Of a stretch of DNA of 64,000 bases, positions 37,601 to 49,290 are shown one piece after another (within the stretch, counting starts at the first letter, position 1; every line of letters begins with the position of its first letter). The translations under genes were made by a program, and so were the position numbers. Source of the stretch: Nyssa sinensis (lineage: Eukaryota > Streptophyta > Magnoliopsida > Cornales > Nyssaceae); NCBI GenBank assembly GCA_008638375.1, contig CM018048.1:50871675-50935674 (forward strand). Reading direction: 5' to 3'. Under the pieces are notes generated by a model that saw nothing but the letters and a program-made list of their open reading frames with translations, did no database searches and was not told the DNA's origin.

Positions 37601-39972
37601 ACTTTTTTGAGAAATGCCGTGTTTTGTTCATGTTGTGTCGTATCTATGACTATGCTTCTTATGTAGTAACTGTTAAAAGTGATTTAACGGAGAAGTTTGA
37701 TTTTGAGCCATATGCAACTTGCAAATGCTCACAATTAGTTGTTTTACATGGAAGGGTCAGCCTTTTCATCCCTTAACCTAAACTTTTCTTGTATAATTCT
37801 GCCAGAACAATTTTTTAACAAGTAAAATACTATTCAAAAAGCACCAAAGTGGGGAAGCAACCCGTGTACAGTATATAAGAAGCACCAAGCCCTTATGCCC
37901 ATTTATCCTACTAAATCAACAAAAGTATTGACCTCAATCCTATAAGTTCCTTTAACCCAAAGAAAAGAAATCTGTTTCAAAAATACCATAGATAACTCTG
38001 AGGCCCAAATAAACTTTATATTTCTTTGTATTACCATATACACTACATAAGACAAATTGAGAATTATCTGGTTATGATTATGTTTTGAAGACGCAAAAAG
38101 TAAATAACAAATCTGTCTTGATATTCTCTTTCTCTCTCTAGCTGCCGGACTCATCCACTCTGGTAGCTTCTGATCTTGTTCCCTTCTGTTCTACAAGTGA
38201 TGAGAGGCCGGACTCATCCACTCTGGTAGCTTCTGATCTTGTTCCCTTCTGTTCTACAAGTGATGAGAGGATCATGTCCTCTCAAGTGGGCAATAAGTCG
38301 TTTGATGTGGAGGAGGAGGATGACAGGATGGGTGAGTTGTTTGAAATCATAGAAATAGGCTTTGGTGTAGTCAGGAGACTGTGGGTGATGAGATGTGAGA
38401 TGGAGTGGATGTGCAACACTTTGGAGGAGGTGTCGAAGGGGAAGAGGAGAGTGATTGTTCCTGTAGGTGTTCATGGGAAGAACAGAAGCTTGTTTCTGTG
38501 GAGAGGGTCGAACAGAAGAGGAAATTTTACGAAGGATGAGGGAAGATCAAAGAGGGGAATTCGACAAATTTTCACTGGAGGATGTTACGGGAGGGGGTTG
38601 GTTGGCGATTGCTCTGGGATTGTCTAAACCCAGGAAAGCCAAGAAGAATAGGAGTCTAGAGCGAAGTTTTGGGAAGATGCATTGCGTGGGGATATGTCTT
38701 TAAGGGAGAAATTTCCTTCTTTATACGGATTGGCATGCAATAAGGGAGCTTGGGTGAGGGATTGTTTTGAGAGGGTGGGGGAGGAGGTGATTTGGAATCC
38801 GAGATTTAGGAGAGAGTTTTTTGATTGAGAGTTGGAGGAGGTGGGCTCTTTTCTCATGCACATTTAAAATTTTCGGAGTCAACCTCTAGATATTGAAGCA
38901 ATAAAGTAGCAAGAAACTTGGAACCCAGTGCAAGTGTGTTGTGGATTTATTGTCAAAAGCTGGTGTTTCTGCATGCTAACTAGAACAAGACAATTTTTTG
39001 GGGTAAAGAGCTGTCATTGGCATCCATTTTTATTTGTAGAGCATTGAGTGCTACTTGTTTAAGTGAGACACAGCTCTTACTAACATCTCCTTTCAAAAGC
39101 AATCTATTGAATTGTCTTCACCTCAGGTGATAGTTAAGGAAAGTCTTTTTTTAACTGAAGACATTTTGTTAATACATAGGCCTAGGTAGCATAATAGATT
39201 TAAGATAGACACAGTGCAGCAAATGTTGGTTTAGTAGCCTGAGCTTATAGGTTCATATATTCTTCCTTTTATTTTATTTGTTTTTATTATTTTTGTTTCT
39301 TCCCTGTATATAACATAGTTTATTTTACTCTGAGAAATTGATACTTTGCATGAAAAATGGATGTGGGAAAAAACGTTTAGGATAAAAAATGTTATTGCTT
39401 GGTAATATGGCTCTTTATAGTTCCCCTTATACGCTACATTTTATGATTTGCATCAAGAAATGCTCAACCACCTGGGCTAATTTGCTTATGCTTTCATCTC
39501 ATAAATTTATAAGTTGTAATCTAAGCCTGCAATTTAATGATCATGCAAAACATGAGGAACATTCCCGTGATGGATGTATTAGTAGCCAACTTATCATAGT
39601 GATCATGATTTAGTGGCTTGAGATGCTTTGACATGCTACTTTCCAGAATCATGCTGGATGCATCTGATTGACTATGAATCCAGGCAGTCATGCTGAGTTG
39701 TCTCTTCTTGTGATTAGGTACACGCAAAGACAGCACCTGGTGGATGTAACTGAGATCTTCAACATGCTTAACTGGGAAAAGAAGCAACGGCTTTTCAAAC
39801 TTGGCTATCTTATATTTCTCCTCTTTATCTCCTTATTTTGGTATTGTCACCTTTTAGAAACTATTGTTTGCATTTTCTGAAACCACAAAACAGGATACTT
39901 TTATTTAATTTTCTTTTGTGTTGTAGGATGATTTGGAGCGTATTGGAAGAAGATGAGCACTCACACTCTTGA
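31685..39972 (+). CDS. CNIH: Cornichon family ER cargo receptor, four exons
   Basis: Exons are 31685-31756, 36094-36275, 39718-39840 and 39927-39972. They join in phase with GT-AG introns to give 140 aa, close to plant cornichons (about 135-140 aa). Cornichons are three-pass membrane proteins that load membrane cargo into COPII vesicles at the ER. The exon 1 product ([20 protein letters not shown]) is the first membrane segment. Exon 2 carries the family hallmark [20 protein letters not shown] and the second membrane segment. Exon 3 has [19 protein letters not shown] and the start of the third. The C-terminus ends in an acidic stretch (LEEDEHSHS), as in plant members. It best resembles the Arabidopsis At1g12390/At1g62880 pair. 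Introns 1 (4.3 kb) and 2 (3.4 kb) hold several transposons, but no exon lesion is seen. Confidence 0.95.
32525..34104 (-). mobile_element. Small non-autonomous LTR retrotransposon in cornichon intron 1
   Basis: Two direct repeats, 32525-32848 and 33767-34104, are about 330 bp long and similar over their whole length. Read on the minus strand each starts TGTA(AT)AGGACAAATA and ends in CA. Directly after the 5' repeat comes TGGTATAAGAGTAAGG (33765-33750), one base away from the common tRNA-iMet primer site TGGTATCAGAG. Before the 3' repeat is a purine-rich GCGGGAG. The 918-bp interior contains one gag-like frame but no protease or polymerase. Flanking 5-bp sequences do not match well, so the target duplication is lost or I have an end slightly wrong. 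Confidence 0.75.
32914..33483 (-). pseudogene. gag-like remnant ORF (189 aa) of the small LTR element
   Basis: The frame contains the block [19 protein letters not shown], which resembles the 'VDIPEFxGxL' motif at the start of Ty3/gypsy capsid regions. Downstream it becomes Asn/Lys/Glu-rich and matches no domain I know. It has no zinc knuckle. It is probably a truncated gag fused with unrelated sequence. Confidence 0.55.
34225..34558. mobile_element. hAT-type MITE (334 bp) in cornichon intron 1
   Basis: The left end TAGGGCTGTAAAACAAGC and the right end (complement of TAGGACTATAAATGAGTC) are imperfect inverted repeats. They are flanked by AGTGTATT (34217-34224) and AGTATATT (34559-34566), an 8-bp duplication with one mismatch. 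The interior alternates GAGCTCGGCTCGAGC-like motifs. No coding capacity. Confidence 0.75.
35288..35379 (+). mobile_element. Short tRNA-like SINE with A tail (copy 1)
   Basis: The element is flanked by the perfect 8-bp duplication AAACCTCT (35280-35287 and 35380-35387). It contains a pol III box A-like TGGATGAATTGG and, about 40 bp on, a box B-like GAGTTCAACTCCC. It ends in TTTACCTATCC plus a run of A. The body is only about 92 bp, short for a plant SINE. The tail resembles the LINE tails in this window. Confidence 0.7.
35500..35990 (+). repeat. Interspersed repeat with TGTCCG/GTGTCGGACAC motifs, copy 1
   Basis: The copy begins near 'ACTCTATTTTGGCTTATGTATCC' with several GTGTCGGACAC-like words. 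A conserved 150-bp core ('TTTTTATTTAATRRTTTTATTATTTTAA...') follows, and it ends with GTGTCCGTGTCCGTGTCCGT near 35958-35980. The same arrangement recurs in intron 2 (37217-37660). Confidence 0.65.
36350..36368. repeat. (CA)n microsatellite
   Basis: About nine CA units lie shortly after cornichon exon 2. Confidence 0.9.
37217..37660 (+). repeat. Interspersed repeat with TGTCGGACACG motif, copy 2
   Basis: The order of blocks is the same as at 35500-35990: a CTATGTCGGACACG start, the TTTTTATTTAATGATTTTAT core, a (TA)n run at 37518-37541, then a CGTATCCGTGTCC end. It has the same orientation, in cornichon intron 2. Confidence 0.65.
37810..38090 (-). mobile_element. LINE 3' fragment in cornichon intron 2
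   Basis: Minus-strand translation gives a tract ending in VNTFVDLVG. It parallels the end of the LINE fragment in CLPR2 (VNTFVDFMRSLGPM), including the preceding 'W..E......FLK..F' pattern. Its left boundary holds a T run near 37811, as expected for a reverse-oriented LINE tail. Confidence 0.6.
38144..38269. repeat. Perfect 63-bp tandem duplication
   Basis: Unit 38144-38206 is repeated as 38207-38269 without a visible mismatch, beginning GCCGGACTCATCC. The perfect identity indicates a recent event, or possibly an assembly artefact. Confidence 0.9.
38274..38860 (+). mobile_element. LINE-derived coding fragment in cornichon intron 2
   Basis: The second part, about 38646-38850, reads FGKMHCVG / [20 protein letters not shown] / [11 protein letters not shown] in one or more frames. 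This is the 'W.D....L...FP.LY.LA..K...V' region found after the reverse transcriptase in plant L1 elements. The first part, 38274-38640, reads in two overlapping frames that complement each other, as if one frameshifted LINE-type coding region. No 3' tail was found. Confidence 0.55.
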
Positions 39973-41730
39973 GTTTCATTGACACACTTAATGGAGAAAG
40001 TATGGAGCCCTGTCAATTGCTGCAATTTATTCAGTGTTAGCACGGTTTCTGCCCTATTTCAAGACTAGGTCTTCAGTAATTGATATAATTTTAAAAGTTT
40101 CAGGGTTTTGAAGTGCGTTTCTCGGGCTTTGGCTTTGATTGTGATACCACATAGATTGTTGTATGATGGTTAGATATTTTGACCAACTAAAGGTTTGTGG
40201 CTCGTATTAATTTATCTTCACTTTGCTCTGTTAACGGGTCTCTGCGAACAGCAATTCTATCATCTGCATGTGTTTCCTGTTGAATTATTAAGCAATGTTG
40301 GGTAGGAAAGTTACATATTAGTAGTTTGTAGTGATTTGAAGCACTTGATTGGCCAACGTTACTACATAACATTGATTTGAAAGCATTAGATTGATCATGA
40401 TAGTCGGATACCATTAAATCTCCAGCGCCATCAACTGGGAGTTTCCTCCAAACAAATTGGTGTCACTGCTTATTGGGGTCTGGTTTGAAACGTTAATTTG
40501 GTGAAATTAAGACCTACTTGAAGATAAAGGCAAAACACACGAAGAGATTTGAAGAAGTGTAACTAAATCATTAAAAAGTTGTCCTTGCCCTCAAAGTATA
40601 TACACACATACATGATACCTTTATATATATATATATATAAATCATTGGAAATATTTTATCGCCTTGGTTTCGGAGGTTAATTTTGGGACTCATTGGTAAA
40701 TGTCACTCCATGTGATATGAGAGCACGCGTGTTTCTTGGATGACAGGTACAATCATTCATCTAAAGGTGTAAAGTGGGTCGGACTGGTCTGAGGACGGCA
40801 TAGGCTTGGTTGGAAAGACCAGCATGCTCTGGCCCGACATGAATAGCTGGTGGACTGTGCTGTGTTGGGCTTACCTCTCCCAGTCCACAAGCATGGCGCA
40901 TTAAGGCAAAGGAATGGCCTAAACACGACTAAACTTAATTTGAGAGTTTTTGAAACTCTTTTCACCAACTGTACACACATAATGTGAACACTGACGGTAA
41001 AAATTACAATTCGGGAATTTTTTTTTATTGTCTAAGAGCTGTCGGCGATCACCGGTGACGGCCATCTACCAAACCTTCTTCTTTTACCATCCCATGCTCA
41101 AAGCCAATGTTTTATCACGTTGTAAACATTTGATCGTCATGTTAACCAGTGCACTGTCGTTCACCTTAGGAACCCCCGACACTTTTGCCAACAACACGCC
41201 GGAGATCGTCGGCATCTTGATCAGCCCCCTGAACACCCACCATTACTCACATCCATGCTGCTAGTTAAAGAGAAAAGATAGAGAAAAACAAATTTCTAAA
41301 TGTTGTATAGAGATGATGAAATATGTTGGTTTTGGACTTCTGACTTTGCTTGGCAACCATCGCCAACAGAAGTTCCATTATTGGGAGTGTTTGGATTGTG
41401 AGTGTGGTTGACTGGAGAGAGAGAGAGAGTGTGTATTTGGTTGTGTAAATGTTTATCAAAGCTTAACCTATCGAATGATGGCGAATGTTTTTTTTCCCCC
41501 CAAGGAAATCCAATGGCACATACCAGTTCACGGAGATAGATACGATAGAACCGGCAGTGTGCTGTCATTCCTCGTTAAACCACATTCCCTACCCTAGCCT
41601 TCATCTTCTTCAGATCGGACCAAGAAGGGTTCGCGACACAGCGACACTGAACTCTCTCTCCGTTGATTCTATTGCCCATTCTCTACATTTATGTTTTCAG
41701 ATATTTGTTCAATCTTTCTCTCGCTCTAAA
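39973..41730. other. Spacer between the cornichon and CLPR2 genes
   Basis: The first few hundred bases after the cornichon stop are probably its 3' UTR. A (TA)n run lies at 40620-40638. A GC-richer patch at 40760-40910 on the minus strand has 'GGCCCGAC'-type words of a dispersed repeat. No TFB5-like frame (expected here from Arabidopsis gene order) was seen. The CLPR2 leader, CT-rich near 41650-41720, occupies the end. Confidence 0.4.
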
Positions 41731-41818
41731 ATGGCCCTATCTCTTCACGCAACTGGTTCTTCCTCATGTTTACACTCCCAAACTGGAGTGCTTCAGCCTT
41801 TTATCAGGTTCATTAATT

Positions 41819-41819
41819 A

Positions 41820-41878
<59 letters not shown>
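41819..41878. repeat. (TC)n(TA)n microsatellite in CLPR2 intron 1
   Basis: About 11 TC and 18 TA units begin a dozen bases after the exon 1 splice donor. Confidence 0.95.
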
Positions 41879-41881
<3 letters not shown>

Positions 41882-43804
41882 AATGTTTATATCTATTCTT
41901 AAAAGAGTAATGCTATGATGACTTTAATAATAATGTACATCAGTTGTGTAAATATATTTGGTAAACTTCCCCTCTTTTCTTTGACAGCTGTGCAACCAAG
42001 GTTTTTGTGGGGTTAAAGCTTCAATCTCCAAGTCTTTTTCCCTTATTCCCCGAGACTCCGTGTTTCAAATTTTTTACCTTTAATATATGGGCTTCGCTCG
42101 TTTCTTCCGGTGCTTTTTTCTTTCTTTTCTAATTTTTTATTTTGGCAGGTTCCTTTGGATTTGCAAATCCTAATTTGATTGTTGAATTCCACAACAAAGT
42201 TCATAGAAGTATCCAATCCTGGTAATTATTATTATTTCATTTTCTGGCTTTCTATTTATTCAGCAAAAATCTCAGGTCTTGGATTGACCTATTCTGTTAT
42301 AAGTTAGTCTGTATTATCTTAATCTTTTGCAATTAACCCAGAATTGGTGTTGGATTAAGGTACATATTCACTTGGACGAGACTTCCCAATTTGAGAGCGT
42401 GTATAGAGATAAATGTACAATATAAAATTCACTTATTTAATTAGAAGTACATTTTGTGGTGGTGGAAATTGGATATTAGGAAATCAATTTGATTAAACAA
42501 CAATACATGTGTGTGTGTTACTTCTACATTGAGCTGCACCAAATCAATTGAACTGGCAAAGAAATATGCTAAAAAAACTTTAATATATTATTTTGGGCAG
42601 TTGACTTGTTTGATTGGTTAAGAAAAGAAATAAGTTATTTCAGAGCAATGAGACAATGATTTGAACAGTGTACTGAGTGGTAAAAAAAATTATATACTCA
42701 GAATGTTGCATTATTTATGCTGTATAATATTACTGAAGACATCATAAGCTTCTGTTTTGTTTTTGATTTATCTCTCCTTGCTTTTTATTTCATTTTATTT
42801 TTATTTTTAATGTTTGGTTGAGCCAAGATCATGTAGGTTGTGTTTTTCTTTTTTTTCATTGCCTGAAATGCTTGCAAGGTATCCATTTGTTCGAAGTTCT
42901 TTAGTAAAATACTTGATTGATTATGTTTTAGGATTGATGTCTTATCTTAATGCTTGCCTTTAAATTTATGTATGATGCCTTCTTTACTCTCAGTATTACC
43001 TTGTCTACAAATGCATGCATATGCCTTTTCATTTATGTTATATGTCTACATAAGTGCATTTCAGAGTTGAAGAAGTTATTCACTATAGATTGCAGACTTG
43101 AATTGGAAGAAATTATTATGATACAAAAATGGGATAGAGAACTTTTACTTTTTTCCCCCTTTTCTGAACTATAGTATTTATCATTTTATGACACCATGTT
43201 GGAGCAAGTGTTTATATCGAGGATGCTTCTTGCTTGGATAACTTATTCATTAGTAATTGTTGTAATTGTTACATGAACATTAAACTGTGTACATTGATTT
43301 TTTTCCTTCCTCCATTTTCAGGACTTCTTACACTAAACCCACACGAGCACGTGTTGGAATGATGCCCATAGGGACACCAAGGGTGCCCTATAGAACTCCT
43401 GGTGAGGGAACTTGGCAGTGGGTTGATTTGTGGAATGCCCTTGTAAGTCAGTATGGCTGCTTTCTCCAATTAAATGAGTGGGCAATCTATTTTGTGACCT
43501 AGGTAACAATATACTAGACTATTGTATTAAGGTTGTGTCCTGTCGGCCCTTTTAGTGGATTGTTTTTTGTCTATAAATGAAAAAAAATAAAACAAAAGAC
43601 TACTTAGACATGTCACACATTGAAGGTTTGGTCCTCTAGATCTCTGTAACCTAACAGTTGCCTGGACCATTGTCCTAATTGGAAAATTCTATCCACCCAT
43701 CTTTTTAATAGTTCATATAATTATCTTGCCAAATTTTGGCCTTGATTTGTTTTGTTGTATTTTTATAAGAAATTCACTGAATTCTTGGGTTGCAGTACCG
43801 GGAA

Positions 43805-46800
43805 TGTCACGACCCCAAACCCACCCTATGCAGATTAGGGATCCGTGACCCGGGTCTGCGGCCGGTGGACCGTTCCCCGTCAAAAGGATCTGAAATACTG
43901 GATAAAGTTTTAGCAAAATATTTTATCATTATGTAATACACCTGGTAGCATAGTCAGGTCATCATTTAGATATATGTCAGAAAGGACATAAGTGTTTCAA
44001 AATACAGATCCTCAAAAACAACACCAACAAACAGGACCGTGGTGACATGGGAGTATTAAGACCTGTCAACATTTAACTTAATATAAAACTCGCCAAAACA
44101 GCTACCAGTAACTAGCAGCGTCTAAATTTCTTGAGCGCCTGAGGGTCCTGCTAGATCCTGCTGTCCTGAAAAATTTAAGGGAGGAAGGGTGAGCTAATAG
44201 CCCGATAAGTAATTTCCTAGCTTTAACATGGGTTAGGGTTACTCCAAGGGAATGATAGAACAAAGAGATAACAGATAGCCAATAGCCAAATGAGCAACAA
44301 GAAATACATAGCCAGTCATCAAGATGCACAACAACATTGACCCGAGGGTCCGAAAGAGGCATATCTCAATATAAGGCAAGAGGCAATAACAAGTTCAATC
44401 AAAGTTGGGATCTAGCCTATCATGATGGATTGCTGCCACAACAGAACGTTAGCCAATCAAAGTTATATCATGCTTGCTATAATATGATCATTCACAGGGC
44501 ATAAAATATGATCATCCAACGAATACAAGAATAAATCATCATCGAGTTCTAATAACCCAGATATGCGTGAATCACCCGGGGCCTGGCATACCCCACTGGA
44601 ACGCACATTCAGCCTCGCCTCATTATCTCGGGCTTACTGAATAGCGCTAGAGCTCTTTTCTCTACAAGTCCCGAAGGACATACAAGACCCCCAAAGGGTC
44701 TTTCCCCCACGCAATCTGTGAATGGATGGGTCATTGTGACTGAGCACAACCCCGGGTACATTCCAAATACCATGATCAATAAAATTTCACACAGAATGTA
44801 CAACCGTACAAAACAATTGATATCACAATCAACAAAACATAAAGTGTGTGGAATATCAAGATTTCTATGAACAGGATATATCTCAGGACTAGGTCATGGT
44901 ATGATAGTGCAATGATGCTCAAATATCAATGATCAATTTCACAAAGATATAAACAAGCAAGTCATATCCAAAGATCAGGCATAACCGATAACCACAAGTC
45001 GATTGGCTCAAATCAAGTACATTAGGTAGTGATAGAGTACAAATTTGGCAGCATATGAAAACAACGTGACTGGCTGGGAATAACCCATATTAAAGCGTCA
45101 GAATTACTTACCTCAAAAATAGCTTTCGGCAGTTCAACTAATTTAAATCTCCTGCTCCTTCCCTTTGGAGGTTCCTATAAATCAGAAATTTAATCGTCAT
45201 TAACCCATCTCAATTATTCAGGGTTGATGTTACTGTTCGTGATTTAATTTAACTCTCTCGGTATTATTTAATTGCACTCTTAAGGTTGCTAAGTGTATTA
45301 CATCGGCCTTCAAGATATTTTATTTGGGTAAACGGGCCCTACCGTTGAGTTCGAAACGTCCAAGAAAATAAATCTAAGTCTTCGTGGCTTTTTATTTGGC
45401 TTCGGGTACCCCTGAGGGCAAAATGGTAATTTCATATTTTAGGTGACTTAATTTTTCGGAACCCCGGTAGACAAAACGGACCTCACCATTGAGTCCGGAA
45501 TGCTCGAAATAGTAAGATTACACTATTCATTTATCAAATTTGGACTCCGTTTGACCTATTCAATGTCCAAGGCCAATATAGTAATTAATCACTTTTAATA
45601 AAATAATAAAATAATTATTTTATTATTTTTATAAATTTTTCAGGGGCATAATTGCACGAAATTTCCAAAATCTGGGCCATAGTGAAATTCTGTGAAATTG
45701 TTGGGGTCAGGTTGCAATTTTTCAAAAGTTTCAAACTGAACCCAAGGGTTCAGTTCATATGTAAGGGAACCGGTCCGGTCCAGTCTGGTTCTAACCGGTT
45801 CAGCTGACGTCATGATGACGTCAGCCCTAAGATTTTAAATTAAAATCAGTTATATCCAAAACGACGTAGTTCAGTTTTAAATGGTTTACCCCTTTTCAAT
45901 TGGGTTGGGGCCCGACCCGACACCCGGTCCGACCCGACACCCGGTACTGTTCATCGTCCCCAACCCCTGGTCACTGTTGCCCTAAAAATTTGCAGAATTT
46001 CTCTTTCAATTTTGTGACTTTTGGGACACGGTTTTTAACTGGTTTTGATTACATTCGGTTCCTGCACTTGATACCAACATTTTGGCATCTATTTCAAGCA
46101 TTGAATCAACCTATAAGTGGTTGGTTACAAAGTGATAACCGTGACCTGCAACTCATCACTACGTCCCCATTTCTCAACCATTTCCCTTGAAGTTTGTTTC
46201 TTTATGACCCACGGATCATAAGGTTTAAGTCCCTATTTTCATTTTTCAGTTTAGTCTCGGTTTTTAAAGAATTGGGTTTTAAACCCGTGCCTACCACTCG
46301 AAATTTGAGGGCCTTAAACTGGGTTCTAGGGTCTCGGCCTATGGTTTTTGAGATCCCCTTGGGGTCTATTTTAGATCTTAACATGCAAAAGGTCAAACTG
46401 CTATGGTCGATTCAGACCTGGTATCTCAAGGTCCTTTAATGGAGGTTGTCTTTGGGTTTCATGGTTTCTTGACCATCTTGACACCTCTAAGCCATGCAAC
46501 ACACTCAGAATAATTCCTAGGCTCAAGAGTAAAACATGCATGCAATCTATACCCGTAGCAAATCTACCAAACAGTTCCAATTTAAAAACCAAGAAATGAA
46601 GATAATTTTGAATCTTACCTTCAACGGTGACTATTCTACTCTCTTTGGCTCAGTTCAGTCCTCTCAAAAGCCTTCTCAGGTCATGCACTGCAATCCTCAA
46701 GCCTTCACCTTGCACTTCTATTGGTCAAGTTCACTCAAACACTTGCATGCAAATTTCCTTCCTTCTCTCTCTCTCTCTCCACACTCTCCCTCTCAACCAA

Positions 46801-47500
46801 CCCTACGTACACAACAGAACTCACACACTTCTCTTCTGGTATTTTCAGAATTCTCTAAAGAGAGAATTTGATGCAGGTTGTGGTATTTATATATTGTAGG
46901 TTTATGTACATATAGGGCTATACACATATACATATATATATGAGTGTATCTCTGCCCTTAGTGGGGTTAGTCGGTGTTGACCTGATGGAGGTGACGGGGG
47001 CCATGATGAAGGGAATGCATGCAAGGCCATTGGCCAATTTGGGTGGTGGCTTGGGCAAGATTATAGGTTATATACATTTGTTGGTGTATATGTACACAAA
47101 GTAACCGACAGCCTGGTTGGTAGCTTTTTGGAACAAAGTTTGCTTACCTTGGTAGGTCAAGGGTTCAATTCCCTTTGGCCTCCCAAGTGACCATTTTCTC
47201 ACATTTTTTTTTGTTAAGGCCCTATTTGGTTGACGCGGAATTCCAGTTTCACTGTTTTGGCCCTAACTTTCGTTCCGTAGCTCCTTTTTCGACGCAGTTT
47301 CCTTCGGTCACTTTCTATTCAGATTAGCTTTAATATCTAAGGTTTAGTGTCGGTCATTAATTGCTTGGAATTTCTGTAGCTAGCTAATTCGAGTTTTAAT
47401 TGAGATAAAACAATTCTTAAAATAGCCAAATTACCACATTAATTTCCCAAATGGACTTCATTACATTAATTAAGTAGGAAAATAAATTCGGGGTGTTACA
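43805..47500. mobile_element. 3.7-kb solo LTR inserted in a CLPR2 exon
   Basis: The insert starts TGTCACGACCCC and ends GGGGTGTTACA, the TG...CA termini of an LTR with short inverted ends. It is flanked by a perfect 5-bp duplication GGGAA (43800-43804 and 47501-47505). Removing it and one GGGAA rejoins the CLPR2 codons TAC CGG GAA CGT GTT without a scar. I see no internal second LTR, primer site or coding domain, so it is best read as a solo LTR. Its length and ends suggest a Ty3/gypsy lineage with long LTRs (Tekay/Del-like), which is a guess. Orientation is not fixed. Confidence 0.85.
47110..47200 (+). mobile_element. Possible tRNA-like/SINE segment inside the LTR
   Basis: It contains a box B match GGTTCAATTCC near 47168, about 40 bp after a loosely box A-like TTGGTAGC, and is followed by a T run. 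It could be a small SINE inserted in the LTR or an internal pol III-like motif. No duplication was found. Confidence 0.35.
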
Positions 47501-48933
47501 GGGAACGTGTTATCTTCATTGGGAAACATATAGATGAAGAGTTTAGCAACCAAATACTGGCAACAATGTTATACCTTGACAGTGTTGATTCTTCCAAAAG
47601 ATTTTATATGTACATCAATGGTCCTGGTGGAGATGAGTTATTTATAAATTAAGTAGTTTATGGAGACATGATTTACTCTCTTCTTTAAAATCATCGTCAG
47701 GGTCTTGTCATTTTTTTCTAATTACTTCCACTATTTTTGCAGCTCACTCCAAGCATGGCTATCTATGGCACAATGCAGAGCTTGAAAAGCCCTGTTGGCA
47801 CGCATTGTGTGGGTTATGCCTATAATCTGGCAGGCTTTCTGCTTGCAGCTGGAGAAAAGGTATTGTTCTTTATATTTTCTTTTTTCATGCCGATAAATAC
47901 GTGGCAGGAAAAATTTGACTTCTGAGTACAATTTAGCAATAATACAACATTTCACGTGGCACAGTGTGTGGAGTTGGGCATACCATTTGAGGCGTTTGGC
48001 TGCTTCAATTGATGATATTCAAATACGGAGGACCCTTTTGTCTATTAATATTAACAACTAACTATTGTACAAGCTTTTTCAGGGTCCTCAGTATTTTAAT
48101 TTTGCATTTAAAATAAACATGATGTTTTGGATGGTATGATTATTTAATTAGGAGACTCTTTCAACTTGGGAGATTGTGGTCCTTTCCTTCAGCATGGGTA
48201 ATGGGTATTGCTTGGTGGACTCTTACTATGTCCTGTAGAATATGTAATTCTTATGATGTTTTGGATGTTATGATTATTTAATCAGGAGACTCGTTCACCT
48301 TGGGAGATTGTGGTCCTTTCATTCAGCATGGGTAATGGGTATTGCATGGTAGACTCTTACTATGTCCTGTACAATATGTAATTCTTTCTTTATTGAGTAT
48401 GTTGATGTTAACCATATTTAACTAAGATGACTGAAATCTGTATTTCTTCTCTGTCATTCCTATTTCTGATCATTACTGCATTATGAAGGGTAATCGCTTC
48501 GCAATGCCTCTTTCAAGAATTGCACTACAATCTCCAGCTGGGGCTGTTCGTGGACAGGTATGACCACTTTTCATCATTGTCATAAAAAGCTTTGTCATAG
48601 ATAAATTTCAATTCATACAGATTTTTTTTTTCACTCACAAGTGTTCATATACATGTGCAATTCTTTTGACAGGCTGATGACATTTGTAATGAAGCAAATG
48701 AGCTTCTTAGAATCAGAGATTACCTTTTTAAAGAGTTGGCTAATAAGACAGGCCAACCTGTTGATAAGGTATAGTCTGGTTGTCAGTTGTCATTGAATTC
48801 TATGATGTCTTTCAGATAGATTTGTCTTCTATATGTTAATGTAAATATGCAGGTTAACAAGGACTTAAGCCGAATGAAGAGATTCAATGCTCAGGAGGCT
48901 CTCGACTATGGGCTCATTGATCGTATAGTTAGA

Positions 48934-49290
48934 CCTTTTTTGATTAGTAAGAAGTATATATAAAAGCCCAAGAAGGGCAAAGGGCAAAAACCCCCAAAAG
49001 CTTTACATCGGTCCTAAAGACCTCATGAAGTCAACAAAAGTGTTGACAGTTACAGGAAAAGCCTCTTTGGCCCAAAAGAAAAATAAACGCAAAAAGGCAT
49101 CTTTGAAATAAGGAGTAGGAAGCTCCCGATCTTCGCAGACACGATTGTTCCTTTCAATCCATAGGGACCACAAGAGACAAATGGGGGCCAGCCTCCAAAT
49201 ATTCTTTAAATCTTTAGGAAGAGTACACCCTTCCCAAGCCAACAAGAGCTCTTTGACGGAGCTTGGCATGACCCATGAGAACCCAAACAA
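48934..49290 (-). mobile_element. LINE 3' fragment replacing the CLPR2 C-terminus
   Basis: Minus-strand codons 49293-49003 encode the L1 C-terminal region: LLLAWEG, then APICLLWSLWIERNNRVCED and NTFVDFMRSLGPM. The minus-strand 3' end reads TATATACTTCTTACTAATCA followed by six A (plus-strand T run at 48931-48936), so the LINE tail joins the gene directly after I-V-R-P. It is strongly 5'-truncated. I found no clear target duplication, and some CLPR2 codons seem to have been lost at the junction. Confidence 0.8.

Noticed and set aside
41028..41264. 78-codon open frame before CLPR2, checked as a possible TFB5 homolog
   Set aside because: No similarity to the small TFIIH subunit; it reads as non-coding spacer.
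41485..41730. In-frame extension upstream of the CLPR2 start
   Set aside because: The upstream codons have no similarity to CLPR2, and the family N-terminus begins at the ATG at 41731.
46194..46899. Several open frames inside the solo LTR
   Set aside because: No gag, protease, integrase or reverse-transcriptase motif; long LTRs contain such frames by chance.
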